NCBI GenBank assembly: GCA_947044365.1
Contig: OX345644.1
Location: 1,267,237 to 1,331,236 of the forward strand
DNA length: 64,000 bases
Source: Petrosia ficiformis
Taxonomy: Eukaryota; Porifera; Demospongiae; Haplosclerida; Petrosiidae
Direction: 5' to 3'
The notes below the pieces were generated by a model that was given only the letters and a program-made list of their open reading frames with translations, made no database searches and was not told where the DNA came from. Below, piece after piece: positions 21,921 to 35,400 of this stretch (position 1 is its first letter; every line of letters begins with the position of its first letter). Made by a program: the position numbers and the translations under genes.

Positions 21921-24900
21921 CACACATACATACATGTACATACATACATGTACCAGTGTGAATGTATGTTCAAAAATGGCTGCCACATCAGATCTGTCAC
22001 TCAGTTTTCTCAATAGTGTTTTCATTCCATATAAATATTTTGAAACAGCTGCACATAATGGTAACATCCCTTTCTCTTCATTATTTATTACATATTTCCT
22101 TATATGGTCGTACTCATGCACACTAGGTACAGGGTAGCAATTTAAAATGATTTGTTTATGGAAGATGTTTTTGATTTCCTGCTGTTGACACATGTGAAGA
22201 AGTCTATCTTGAAGAACCTGCCATGTTAGGAGAGGCTCGAATGATACGTCAATTGGTAGAAATGAAAAGGGCACAGTTAGAATCTGTGACACATGAGATA
22301 ACTGGGAGGGAGGGAGGAGAAAAAGGAACAGAGGGGGAGGGAAGGAGAGAGGAGAAAGAGGAACAGCAGGGGAGGGAGAGTGGGAGGGAGGAAGAAGGAG
22401 AGAGTTCAATATGTATATTAATTTAATGCTCATTACACACTCAAAATGTATACTAACTTGTGCGACATCTTGAGTGGAAGAAAGTTCACTCGATTCAGTT
22501 AATTTATGTAATCTACCAGAACATGTATAAAATAGATAGATATATGGTACCTGGCTTTATTAAGTTTACATACTATGATAGAGCTACACTTTAATAAGGT
22601 ATAGTCAACTGTACTTCTAAGTAGTACTACTGTGTACTGTAATCATAGTACTAAGGTGTAATACTGTGTAGTACATTCAAAGTACAGTGTACTTCACTCA
22701 CAAAGTACACTGTAGTCAATGGAAGTACAGTGATAGTATGTAAACTTAATAATGTCAGGTACTGTATATATGAACTCGCATACAATAGATACATATACAC
22801 ACAATATCTTATAAATATACATGTACGTACCTCCATTCTTGTTTCTGTAATCCAGTCCTTACTATATCAGAATAGACCATCATATCATCATTAACCTGAT
22901 TTCTAGCTTTATCAACAAAAAACTGAAAAAAGAATGGGAATAGGAATGGGAATGAGGATAACAGGAATGGGAATGAAAACAGATATAAAATGGGAACATG
23001 AATGCAAACGAGAACAGGAATATATAAGATAAGTTAATTAGGAAGAAACCCTCCTAACGGTGTTACACGGAATCCCAGCCACTCCCCCAATGCAGGATCC
23101 CAGCCACTCCTCCAATCCCCTCAGCCCTATGTCATAGACTTTCTCTCCTTACATACCTGATTAGAAACATGAGCTAGTAATAATAAACATCTAGAATGAA
23201 ATACTTCATTAGAAGAGAGCATGGAGGAGGAAGAACAGGTTGGGGTTTCCTCTTCATCAACTCTATTCAACAACTAAATAATATAAATATAATAATAATT
23301 ATTATTATTATCTTATATGAGAAAATTAGCCACTTGTGAAACATTAATTTTGATACCTTTAATTCAAATTTAGTCAGCTTGCTATACGGTGTATTTAAAC
23401 CTTTTCTTTTTCTAGAACTGTTTTACCAGAATGTGGCTAACAAGAAAGTTGCTAATATTAACCAGCTCTCCGGGGCCGACGGCTTTACATCCCCTCCAAA
23501 GTATGGAGTGATGAACATCTCCCCATTTTGAGGTTAGAGCCGAATGATACTCATGGGCGAAAAAAGCCTGCACCTAGTGGGGCTCGAACCTGCAACCTTC
23601 TGATTGCAGGCCAACACTTTAACCAATAGGCCACTACTACACCCCATTTTATATATTAAAGGTTAGCATTTCATTATCATTATCACTTCACAAGAGACTG
23701 ATCTTATAATCTCATTTATCATTCCATATTATCCCATCCCACCATCTCCTGTCCTATCTCTGCTCTTTCATTTCTAAATTTCTAATCTAAGATGATACTT
23801 ACTAATGTTACAAACTCTCGAGGCCACATTCCCAGTAACATGTTCCATTCCAGTACCCTCTCCATAGCAACCAACACAGAACTCTACAAGAGAACACAAG
23901 TATTGACTATGTGTTGATTCTGCGTGAATCATTACTTGAACTTCAGTTGTAGCTGATACACCACAGTCCAGTAACCATGGTAACGGAAATCTCAAATCTA
24001 ATAAATGTTTCCCTTTTGCTTTCTTTTTGTGTCCTTTCTTCTCTGTTCTCCATGAGTGAGACATTTGATAAAATAACTGAGCAAGTGTCAGCAGACCATG
24101 ACATAACACTTCATTGATATTAGTAGGGAACTCATCTAAAGACACTACAACCTGTATGTATATATGCAGGTACATGTACATACATAATGTATTATACATG
24201 TACAGTGATGTACTAAGTGTGTGTACATGTACAGTAATTTACTAAACATGTATACATGTACAGTACTGTACTAAGTGTGTGTACATATACAGTAATGTAC
24301 TAAGTGTGTGTACATGTACAGCAATGTACTAAGTGTGTGTACATATACAGTAATGTACTAAGTGTGTGTACATGTACAGTAATGACCTGATTAACTCCAC
24401 ATGTAAAGTAATTTATTAAGCATGTGTACATGTACAGTAATGTACTAAGCATGTGTACATGTACAGTAATGTACTGATCAACTGCACATGTACAGTAATG
24501 TACTAAGCATGTGTACATGTACAGTAATGTACTGATCAACTGCACATGTACAGTAATGTACTAAGCATGTGTACATGTACAGTAATGTACTGATCAACTG
24601 CACATGTACAGTAATGTACTAAGCATGTGTAGATGTACAGCAACGTACTAAGTGTGTGTACATGTACAGTAAAAGCATGTGTACATGTAAATGATGTACA
24701 GGTACATGTACAGTAATGTACTAAACGTGTGTACATGTACATGTACATTGATCTCACCTGTGCAGCAATACACAGACTTGTTACTCCACATAAAACTTTG
24801 GTCACTTCAATGTCATGTGATCTTGTAACAGGAATCGAACTTATAACCTACATTTAAAGTATCATTAAGATTACATGTACTAACATTATAATTACATGTA

Positions 24901-25211
24901 CATGTACATGTAAATATTAAGATAATATGTACACGTACTAACATTTTATAATAAGGTTATTGGTTTTACTTACTTCAAGACAGATTGGTAGGTACTGTAA
25001 AAACTTATTAATTTTTTTCCTTTCTTTTTCAGATGGAGTTTTTCTACTTCCCTCTTCTCTTGACAATGAAACTGTCTTAATTATCTGTTCCAGCTCGTGA
25101 ATAATTAATGAGACCTTCCCTTCTTCAGATGAGCAGCTGTAAAGATATTCCTTTATCTCAATAATATATCTACAACAAAAATAGATACATGTATGTACAT
25201 ATGTACACACA

Positions 25212-25257
<46 letters not shown>

Positions 25258-26758
25258 AACACTTCTTTGGCCATAAAGCTCCTGCATGTGACAGACAGAC
25301 ATGACTCAAAGCAACATGGAGTTCTCTCATTTCTTGATAGGAGAAAGATAAGAGCAGCGAATCAACAACTCTCTTCAAGCCACAATAGTCAGTCTCAGAA
25401 AGACAAACAGACAAGATAGACGATGCTACTGCTTTCCACAATGGAGAGGAGGAGGAGGAAGAGGAAGAAGAGGAGGAAGAGACGTAGGTGTATATAAATG
25501 GTAGTTGAGATATGAATAGACTCCAAGATGCTGTGTGCTGATTCTCTTGAGAAATATTCAATATCTGTATGTATGTATGTGTATAAAGAAAACAAGTCAG
25601 ACTAGTTTTACAAGTACTAATAACAAGTATTACTTGTCCATTCCAGATGCTACTAAAACATGAAGATGGAGAAGGAGTCAGAAATTCTATGAACAGAGGT
25701 ACATCCTTTTTCTCTTGTGATGAAAATCTCAAATAGAGAATTGTCAACCATCTCTGTGGAATTAATGGATGTTATTAATTTACATAATATACTGTTTCTT
25801 ACTAGTAAGAAGACAGTACGAGGTGAGAGAGATGACTCACTCGCTACACCTTCCTTCCAGCACATAGGAAGAGGAAGTTCCAAGTCTGAATCCCATACCA
25901 TACTTAGACTGATTCCCATATAATCTACTGGTAACAGCTGATGATAAACAGCTGATAATGAATAGTAGAACTGAGAGACAATGAGCAATAAATGAAGAAC
26001 TGGATCGTGAAGTAATGGCTACAAATATAAAAGAAAAGAACAGTGATCAATCAACATGCAAGACAGAGACCAATGATCTGGACAGAGACCAATGATCAGG
26101 ACAGAGACCAATGATCTGGACAGAGATCAATGATCTGGACAGAGACCAATGATCTGGACAGAGATCAATGATTTGGACAGAGATCAATGATCAGGAGAGA
26201 TCAATGATCTGGATAGAGACCTAGACGTCACCAAAAGTGGGCGTGGCAATGGTTTAATCAGATTAAAACTCTAATGACAAGAGACCCTAGGATTGAGGGG
26301 TGTGTCCTATGATTTTTAATGAGGTGGTGAATATCCTAGTTGATCCATATCTGTTAATAGTTTAGTAATGGCATTTCATTTCATTACATCTAACCTTTTC
26401 TTTGGCTATGTCCATATATGGCAAGCAGATGTCCTTCATAAGCATACAAACCACACCCACAATTTCTTCACAATGACGTCCTTTACTAAATACATCCAGA
26501 GGAAGTGGAAGGAGTACTGTTTCCATAACATTGATCACATGACTAACAGAAGATATCAAAGAGTCTGTTTTCTGAGATAGATAGAGTGAGTTCCTTCTCT
26601 TCTTCTTTTGAGGAGAAGGAGTGGTAATCATGAGCTCATCAAGAAGAGGAAGGTAGTATTCTTTTAGTTCAGTAGTGAGTAATTCTATCAGAGACAGACA
26701 CTGACCAGCTGGTAGAATCTTCAGTGAACTAATGAAACTGAGAAAATACATTTATCAG

Positions 26759-26844
<86 letters not shown>

Positions 26845-29800
26845 TACAATCAGATAAAATACATATATATTGTATATCTGAGAGTGCTGTAGTACTCTCT
26901 ATGTAACTAGGGATGGCCTGGAAAAGTATAAATATTCAACAAGTGTCATGTCATACTGATTAGTATATTATATATATAATTATAATACTTCACGTGGAAT
27001 GATAATAACAGTAGTTTATGAGTGTAAAGTCATGAAGGAGTGTATAACTGTATAGACACAGGATGATTAGTTTATTATATATATAATTATAATTCTACAT
27101 GTGGAATGATAATAACAGTAGTTCATGTGTGCTAAAGTCATGAAGAAGTGTATAACTGTATAGACACAGGATGATTAGTTTTCTTCACAAACCTTACCAT
27201 ATTAGGAAGTTTACATGTGTACAGTGGATCTATTATATATGTACTATATAGTAAAACAATCAGACAGTCTGGTAACTATGGAAGTATTACAGTTGGATGT
27301 TTCTTCATCACTCATAAGCTCTTGTTAATAAGTACAAATGAATGCACTCAGGTGCAGAACCCTCGCTAAAAAGATGCTACTATGAATGTATGCTTCTCAG
27401 CATAAACAATCAACAATGAAACAGGGTGTCATGGGCGTACCTCATCTGCCTACGTTCGGATTAATAACGTTACATAGGCGTGACTGAGTAACAATGGCGA
27501 CGGGTGAAAAAAGCCTATTTTTCGACTTTGCACGACTGTATCTAATCCATCGAAGAGTTTTCTTGCAAATCACTTGAATCTCGCAGTAGACCTAGTGTGC
27601 TCTTTCCTTCGCAGTGACCAAGAATCTTCAAAAGTAGGCCGTTGCAAAGATTAGTGGGAACACACACACACCGATTATTATAACCCTCCGCCTACGCGCT
27701 TGGGTTATCAATAGTGTATTACCATATATGGTAAAAATAACTATGTACTATTTAATTATGGTAAAAATAATGATCCCACTTTTCTACAAACTGTTCATAA
27801 CCACAAATATTATCAGTTATTATAATAGATACTATTAATATATTTCTACATACCATATTAGGAATTAACCAGTCTATTTTTAGAAAGGACAAAGAGATGG
27901 CTCAACAATCTTCTTCTACTGCTCTTAAGGAACTTGATCAACAACTAACATGTAATGTATGTTTGGATCAGTATACTAACCCCAAAACTCTTTCATGCTT
28001 ACATAGCTTCTGTTTAAAATGTATTGAGAAACTACCACAAGAACCACAGGTACAAAAACACACACAATCTGGTTTTGTTAACACTTCATTGTTTATACAT
28101 TATCTTATTTACTAACAGGGAGACAAGTATTTCATAAGCTGTCCTTCATGTCGTAAACCCACACAACTACCCGACATAGGGCCCACTGAATTCCCTACTG
28201 CTTTCCTCATTAATAGCCTCATAGCTGTACTCAATACTTCTAAACTACTTCCATTCAATGAGGATAGAAATATGAAGTGTAACGATCATAACAAGTCATT
28301 CAAAGTCTACTGTGAAACCTGTCAACAGCTTATTTGTCGAGATTGTACAGTTAGTAAACGACATCAAAACCATGATTACAACCTTGTTACAGAGTCCTAC
28401 CCTAAACATCATCGAGAGATAGAGGCTGACCTCACAACAGTGAAAAGAAAAGTAGCTGATGTTAATACAGCAGTGACTAACCTCGTCAGTCGAGAGAGGG
28501 ATGTCACAAAACAAGGAGAAGATGTCAAGAAACAGATCCACACACACTCTCAACTAATCATAAATTTAGTTCTACAGTCACAGAGACAGTTAGTTCAACA
28601 GGTAGACACTGTAGTACAACAGAAGATTCAATTACTAACCAAACAGAGAGAAGAGGCGAAGACAGTCCTCAAACAGCTCAAAGGTTGTGAGGAGTTTGTA
28701 GAACAGAGTCTGAAGGTAGGGACTCAACAACAGATATTGAGGGAGAAACAGAATATGATACAAGTAATGACAACAGTCAATCATGATGTCAACCCTGTTG
28801 TATTTCAACCAATAGAGGAGCCCAACATCACATTCACTAGTAATCACACATTGGTTGATACATACATGTATGAGGGTATTGGTCAGTTAAAGTCTAAAAC
28901 GTTCGGCAAATCGATTCTCGTCAAAAATGCTTGCTACGTTGGTAAGAAATCGACCATCACTCTCAACCTCCAGACTCAAGATGGATCTCCCTTCTCAGTT
29001 CCTCCCTCCCTCATCTCTTGTGAACTCTCTTCTGCTGATGATACTCAACTCATATCATGTGATATCAATGAGACCGAGTCAGGAAACTACGATATAAGCT
29101 TTACACCATGTACCAAAGGAAAACATCAATTGACAATACGATTAGGAGGTGTGAATATCCCTGGTAGTCCCTTTACTATCTCCCCTGAGATGAGAGGTAA
29201 ACCAGTGAATATTATATCAGGACTCAATAGACCATGGGGTGTAGTAATCACTAAGAATGAAGAGATTGTAGTAGCTGAGAATGGTGCCAATCGCATCAAA
29301 ATACTAAACAAGGAGGGAAAGAAAGTCAAGTCATTTGGAACAAAGGGAACAAAGGAGGGTCAATTTACTTGTCCTCATGGAGTTGCCATATCTCAAGACG
29401 GATACATTCTGGTAACTGATTCTCATCGACTACAGAAACTAACATTTGAAGGTGATTGTGTGAAATCCGTTGGGAGTACTAAGAACGGCAATGGTCCTCT
29501 TCAGTTTTATTATCCTACAGGTATTACAGTTCATCCTACCACAGGACAAATATTCATTGCTGATAGATACAATCATCGTATTCAAGTTCTCAATAATGAT
29601 CTCACCTACTCTCATAGTTTCGGTAAGGAAGGTTCATCACCAGTACAATTCAATTTTCCATGTGATGTGACATTTGACAATGAAGGATATTTGTATGTTG
29701 CAGATACTAATCCCTGTATCAAGAAGTTCACATCAACTGGACAATACATATCGACATTTAGTTCAGAAGGGTCTAATCCTGGTCAAACTACTAACCCTAC

Positions 29801-32427
29801 CTCCATCATCATAGATAATAATCTATTATATGTTAGTGAGTATGGTAATAATCGTATCTCAATATTTGATACTAAAGGATGTTTTATACATTGCTTTGGT
29901 AAGAGAGGTAGTGGAGAGGGAGAATTTAATACTCAATTTGGTATAACAGTAGATTCACTAGGTAACTTGTATGTTAGTGACTCGGGTAATAACAGACTAG
30001 TTGTTTTGTAGATCTATTTTAAACATGACATGTTTATCTTAGAGTATAATAATGTAGATTATTATTTTTTTTTTTTTTTTTTTTTTTTTTTTATTTTTTT
30101 TTTTTTTATTATTTTTTTTTTTTTTTTTTTTATTATTATTACTTGATTCTAATTGTTCTTATAATAATTTTACTTCACAATTTATTAACTAGTCATTCAC
30201 AAGAAGAACAGGAACAAGTATTGGTAAAATGTGGGTATATCAAAAACGAAAAAGTATGCTAACAAGATTGGAACAGTACCATAGCAACAAAACTAAACTA
30301 CCAACTTCCATATAACTCTATAGTACACACATGTAGTTATATATACTTATGTATAGGGTTATATGGAAGTGGTTAGTTTAATTTTGTTGCTAAGATACCA
30401 TCCCAATCTTGTGGTGTACTTTTTCGATTTTGATATCCCTACATGTTCTTTCAAATAAACATATATAATTATGTAATTATATATATATATATATACTGTC
30501 CCTCTCCAGACATTAAAACATAATTAAAAATTCTAACCTTTTCTCAACAGAGTGAAATAGGGCTGGAGCTAATCGAGGGAACAACCCCTCCTCATAGAGT
30601 CCTCTGATTGACTTCAATAGTTGTGTCACCAACTCAGGTAACTGTGATAAAGTATAATATGTGAGTTTACATATACAAGTGTACTTACACTGTACATACT
30701 GTATTAGACACAAGTATAGTATACATGTATCAGTTAACATATACAAGTGTACTTACACTGTACATACTGTATTAGACACAAGTATAGTATACATGTATCA
30801 GTTAACATATACAAGTGTACTTACACTGTACATACCGTATTAAACACAAGTATAGTATACATGTATCAGTTAACATATACAAGTGTACTTACACTGTACA
30901 TACCGTATTAGACACAAGTACATGTATATAGTAAACACTAACACATACATGTACATGTACATGTATTACATGTATTACCTGATGCAGTTTTGTGTATAAT
31001 GATACAAGATTCTCATAAAACTGGTTTGTATGATGTAATAACTATATCAAATAGAGACATACAAATATTAAATAGATAGATATAACTATTGATAGATAGA
31101 TAGATAGATGGATGGATGAATAAATGGATAGATAGATAGATAGATAGATACTAAATAGATAGATAGATACAACACAAGTACACAAACATACCTCTCTATA
31201 ATGAGAAGGGATACATAGAGATAGAGACCACAGAGAGGACAAGACTAGAGAAATGATTTTATGATTTAGTCTGGACATAACAGATATACAACGAAACCAT
31301 TTGTCCAGCACACTATGAAAGAGGGATAGTATCATTAGACCAAATAAAAGTCAAAATAAATCATATGTAAGTATTAATTTAGAGCCATTGACAAACATGT
31401 CTGTGTTCACATGGGAAACTATAAACATTGGTGGATGGAATGAGCTACTGGTAGACTATATTGTGTGTAGTGTATAGTACTATATATTTACTTACTGAAG
31501 ATGTTTCAAAGATACTTGTTTGAGTATGAAATTAAACAGATAATAAAAGAAATGAAGCTGTTGACTACCTGATGATCCATCCTCAGTAACCTGTATATAT
31601 GTGGGTGCATGTGTATGTCATGTGATCAATAATGGACTATAAACAACAATACAATATAATACAGTGCAGTACAGTATACATGCAGTGTAGTATAGTACAA
31701 TACAATACAGTATAGTACAATACAATACAGTAAAGTACAATACAGTACAGTATAGTACAATACAGTACAGTATACATGTAGTGTAGTAAATACAATACAG
31801 TATAGTACAATACAATATACAGTATAGTACAATACAGTATAATGCAGTATAGCACAGTTTAGTATAGTACTAACACTATACCATGATTAACTCATAAACA
31901 TACAGTTCTCATGTATACCTGATATATATTATTCTGTTCAATAATTATTAAACACTCGTAAACCATATCCAACAAATTATAATCATCAACTTCGCACTTC
32001 TGCCCCTCCTCCTCCTCCTTCTCCTCCTCTTCCTCCTTCTCCACCTCATTATACTGACATAAATATTCTATCAGTTCGTTTAAACTGATTATAACATCAC
32101 TTGAGAGATGATCATTAATATCAACCACTTTATCTCCTTCATCCACACACTTCTCTTTCCCTTCTTCAATCTCTATCTCTTGTTTCAACTCCTCATCTTC
32201 ATTAGTGACATTCTCTCTTAATTTTTTTGAATGAGGTAAAGACTTCAAACCAAACAGTTGAAGAAGAGACACAAAGAAATAAAATTCCTTTTGCGTAGAC
32301 AATTTCTTTTCCCACCTGAAAGATAAAATTGATATACTGGATATATGAACATGCTCATTACAACACATGGACAAACAAACAGGCTGATGATAAACAAACA
32401 GACAGACAAACAAATAGACAGACAGAT

Positions 32428-32459
<32 letters not shown>

Positions 32460-35400
32460 GGACAGACAGACAGACAGATGGTCAGTGAGACAAACAGACA
32501 AACCTATTTTGTTCAATCATACAATTGAAGATCATTGATATACTCTTCTCTACACATTTCCTCTCCCTCTTATCGGATGAAGAGCTTAACATGTTACCTA
32601 GTACATCAAACAGGTTCTGTGTATAGTTCATTATCCCTTCTATAGGATGACTAGTCATGACAAGAACTGATGAATATTCATTTAAATGATCACTGAAAGA
32701 GAAATAGTATATTATTAGTAATCTACCGATATGGATTTTCTGATAAACCGATAATGTATAATGATTGTTACTAATAATAGAATCCATTTGTTTATGTTAC
32801 TAATAATAGATTTATAAGTATTGTTACTAATAATAGAATCCATTTGTTTATGTTACTAATAATAGATTTATAAGTATTGTTACTAATAATAGAACATTAC
32901 CATAGTGATTGTTACTAATAATACCATAGTGAATAATAGAATTATAATTAATAATACCAATCCAATATTACATGTACATGTACATTCTAGTATTAGTACC
33001 TTGAGAATAGGTTCTTGATCAGGTTTTCTAAGACTTTATGAAGTCTATCAGTAACCATAGAGTCTCTCGTTATTAAAGAATATCGTAAAATTATTATTGA
33101 TTTTAATAGTTGTTGACATGTATTTATAAATACCTGAAAATAATTATAAATTATAAATATTATTATACTATATATATAATTATACATACATACATAGATA
33201 CATACATACATACATGCATACATACATACATACATACATACATGTACATATTACATACATACATACATACATATACATGTATACATGTACATACATACAT
33301 ACATACATACATGTACATACATATACATGTACATACACACATACATACATTTCAGTGTTTCCCCCAAAGGGTGGTACCATGGAGCTACCCCTCTCTTTAT
33401 TCTTGCTCTCCCACCCTTTAATATTAAAGTTAATACTCAAAACCAATGTTTAGTACACTGTTGACTAAACATTGGGTACCCCTGATGCATACCTCCACCC
33501 TTAATATTATCTTGTGGGAAATACTGTATATATAATAAGTAATACGTTATTATAATATACATAACACAGGAACATAAATATACATATATACAATTATACA
33601 TACGTACATGCATACATAAAAATCTACATACGTATTTAAGTACATATATACATACACATGTAGTTAAGTGTACATCAACACATAATATATACACATACGC
33701 ATATAATACATACATGTACATACTTTTTTTGGATTTCCATACACTCTTTGTAAATAAACCAGGTGTTCAAGGAAATGGCTCAGTTCAGTGATACAATCAT
33801 CAATGTGTTGTGAATGGTTTATACAACACACAGCTTCAACACTACTAACACCAAGAGGAAGCTGAATGTAACAATAGAAGAATGATTATTATTTAATGAA
33901 TCATGAGCTTATGATAACACCTAACCAGTGTTTTTGATAAGCTCATATGGCGCACCATTGGCCCAAAGAGCTTCTTATTTGGCACTGCACAGTTCTCTCT
34001 TTGGGCCAGTAGCACAGTTAATTATGATTATATTGTCACTAGCAGCATTAACTCTCAGTTAAATGGCTCAAGATGTATTCTCAATGGCGCACACACTAAC
34101 CATTGTTGAGCCAATTTGGCCCAAGCTTCAAAACTCTGCACCTAACTATAAATCTTCCATAGCTACCACAAAGCATTTAATATAGAAAATATCTCAATAG
34201 TGAGTATTATTATTATTATTATTATTATTATTCAATTCACTAATATTCTCAACTACATGTACTTTTCCACTTAAACATGTAATTTAGTTTGTTTCCCATT
34301 AATGAGTGAACAGTGAGATTTAAATGTGTTCATCAATATTATAATTATTAATTGAGTGACTGCATCTCATCCATAATCACATTATTATGATTAACAAAAC
34401 TTCACAAAATCGCCTTTGTGTGACCACACCCCTCTAATTAAATTTCATAAAGTGCCTACAACAGATGTATGTATGTTAATTGTTATTACCATTAGTTCAT
34501 GTCTATAAAAGACAGCTGGTTTAGGTTTGATAGACAACATGAGAAACAAACATTTAAGAATATGTACAGCTGTTGAAAGATCGTCTTTCATGGCTCCAGT
34601 CATAGTCTGAAATTAAATATAATTATAGAGTGAATAATTGAAGTCTGTTCATATACGTGATGACCTCAAAACTATGATGTGATGACTTTATATGTAATAG
34701 TGTATAGTTTAATGTCATAAGGTTAATACACGATTATACTGTAACTCAATAATGAAGTAATGGATAGAAATTTGATATACACATAGGCGGCGGAAACAGG
34801 GGGGCATTGAAGCTTGTTTTCATTAATAATTAGTTCAGGTTTGCATTAACAATTAGTTGTGGCCCCACCCCTTTCCTAATGAACTTCCTCCACTTATGAT
34901 ACACAAAAAAGAATTGAGAATGATGAATATATAAAAATGGTGAAGTTATGAACATATTTCTGAGGTCATTGTAAACATCTTAAGTTAACTTAATACTTAC
35001 CTTAATAAGTGGTGTAGAGATTATTAAATGTTTAGTATCACTAGTATCGGTAAGTATTACACTCAGTACTTTAGTCAAGAACTCCCAATAATATATACCA
35101 CATTCCCTAAATATGAGAATACAATTTATCAGTGAATATCAAACTCAGTAATAATTATCAATAATATATAAAGTATTCTCTACATATGAGAATTTGTATT
35201 ACTTCAGTCAAGAACTCCCAGGTCACATCAGATATCTGACTCCACTGGCACAAGTAATGGAGGTGTGGCCACAATCACATGCACGTAATTGTATATTTAT
35301 TAAAGAAAACTTATTTAAACTTATTGCACTTAACCACTCTAGGGCTCTAGCAATGTATAACACTTGCAACTAGGAACTCTTGCAACGTATAACACTCTAG

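Larger units (their letters stand above)
19999..35230. repeat. Tandem segmental duplication, unit B
   Basis: Counterpart of 1-18530. Unit-specific content includes about 370 bp at 27340-27715, URB2 exon 6 and its surroundings (32330-32950), MITE sequence at 34640-34980 and a lengthened repeat at 24180-24740. It lacks the A-specific hAT-like elements, SINEs and TRIM pseudogene. Confidence 0.92.
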
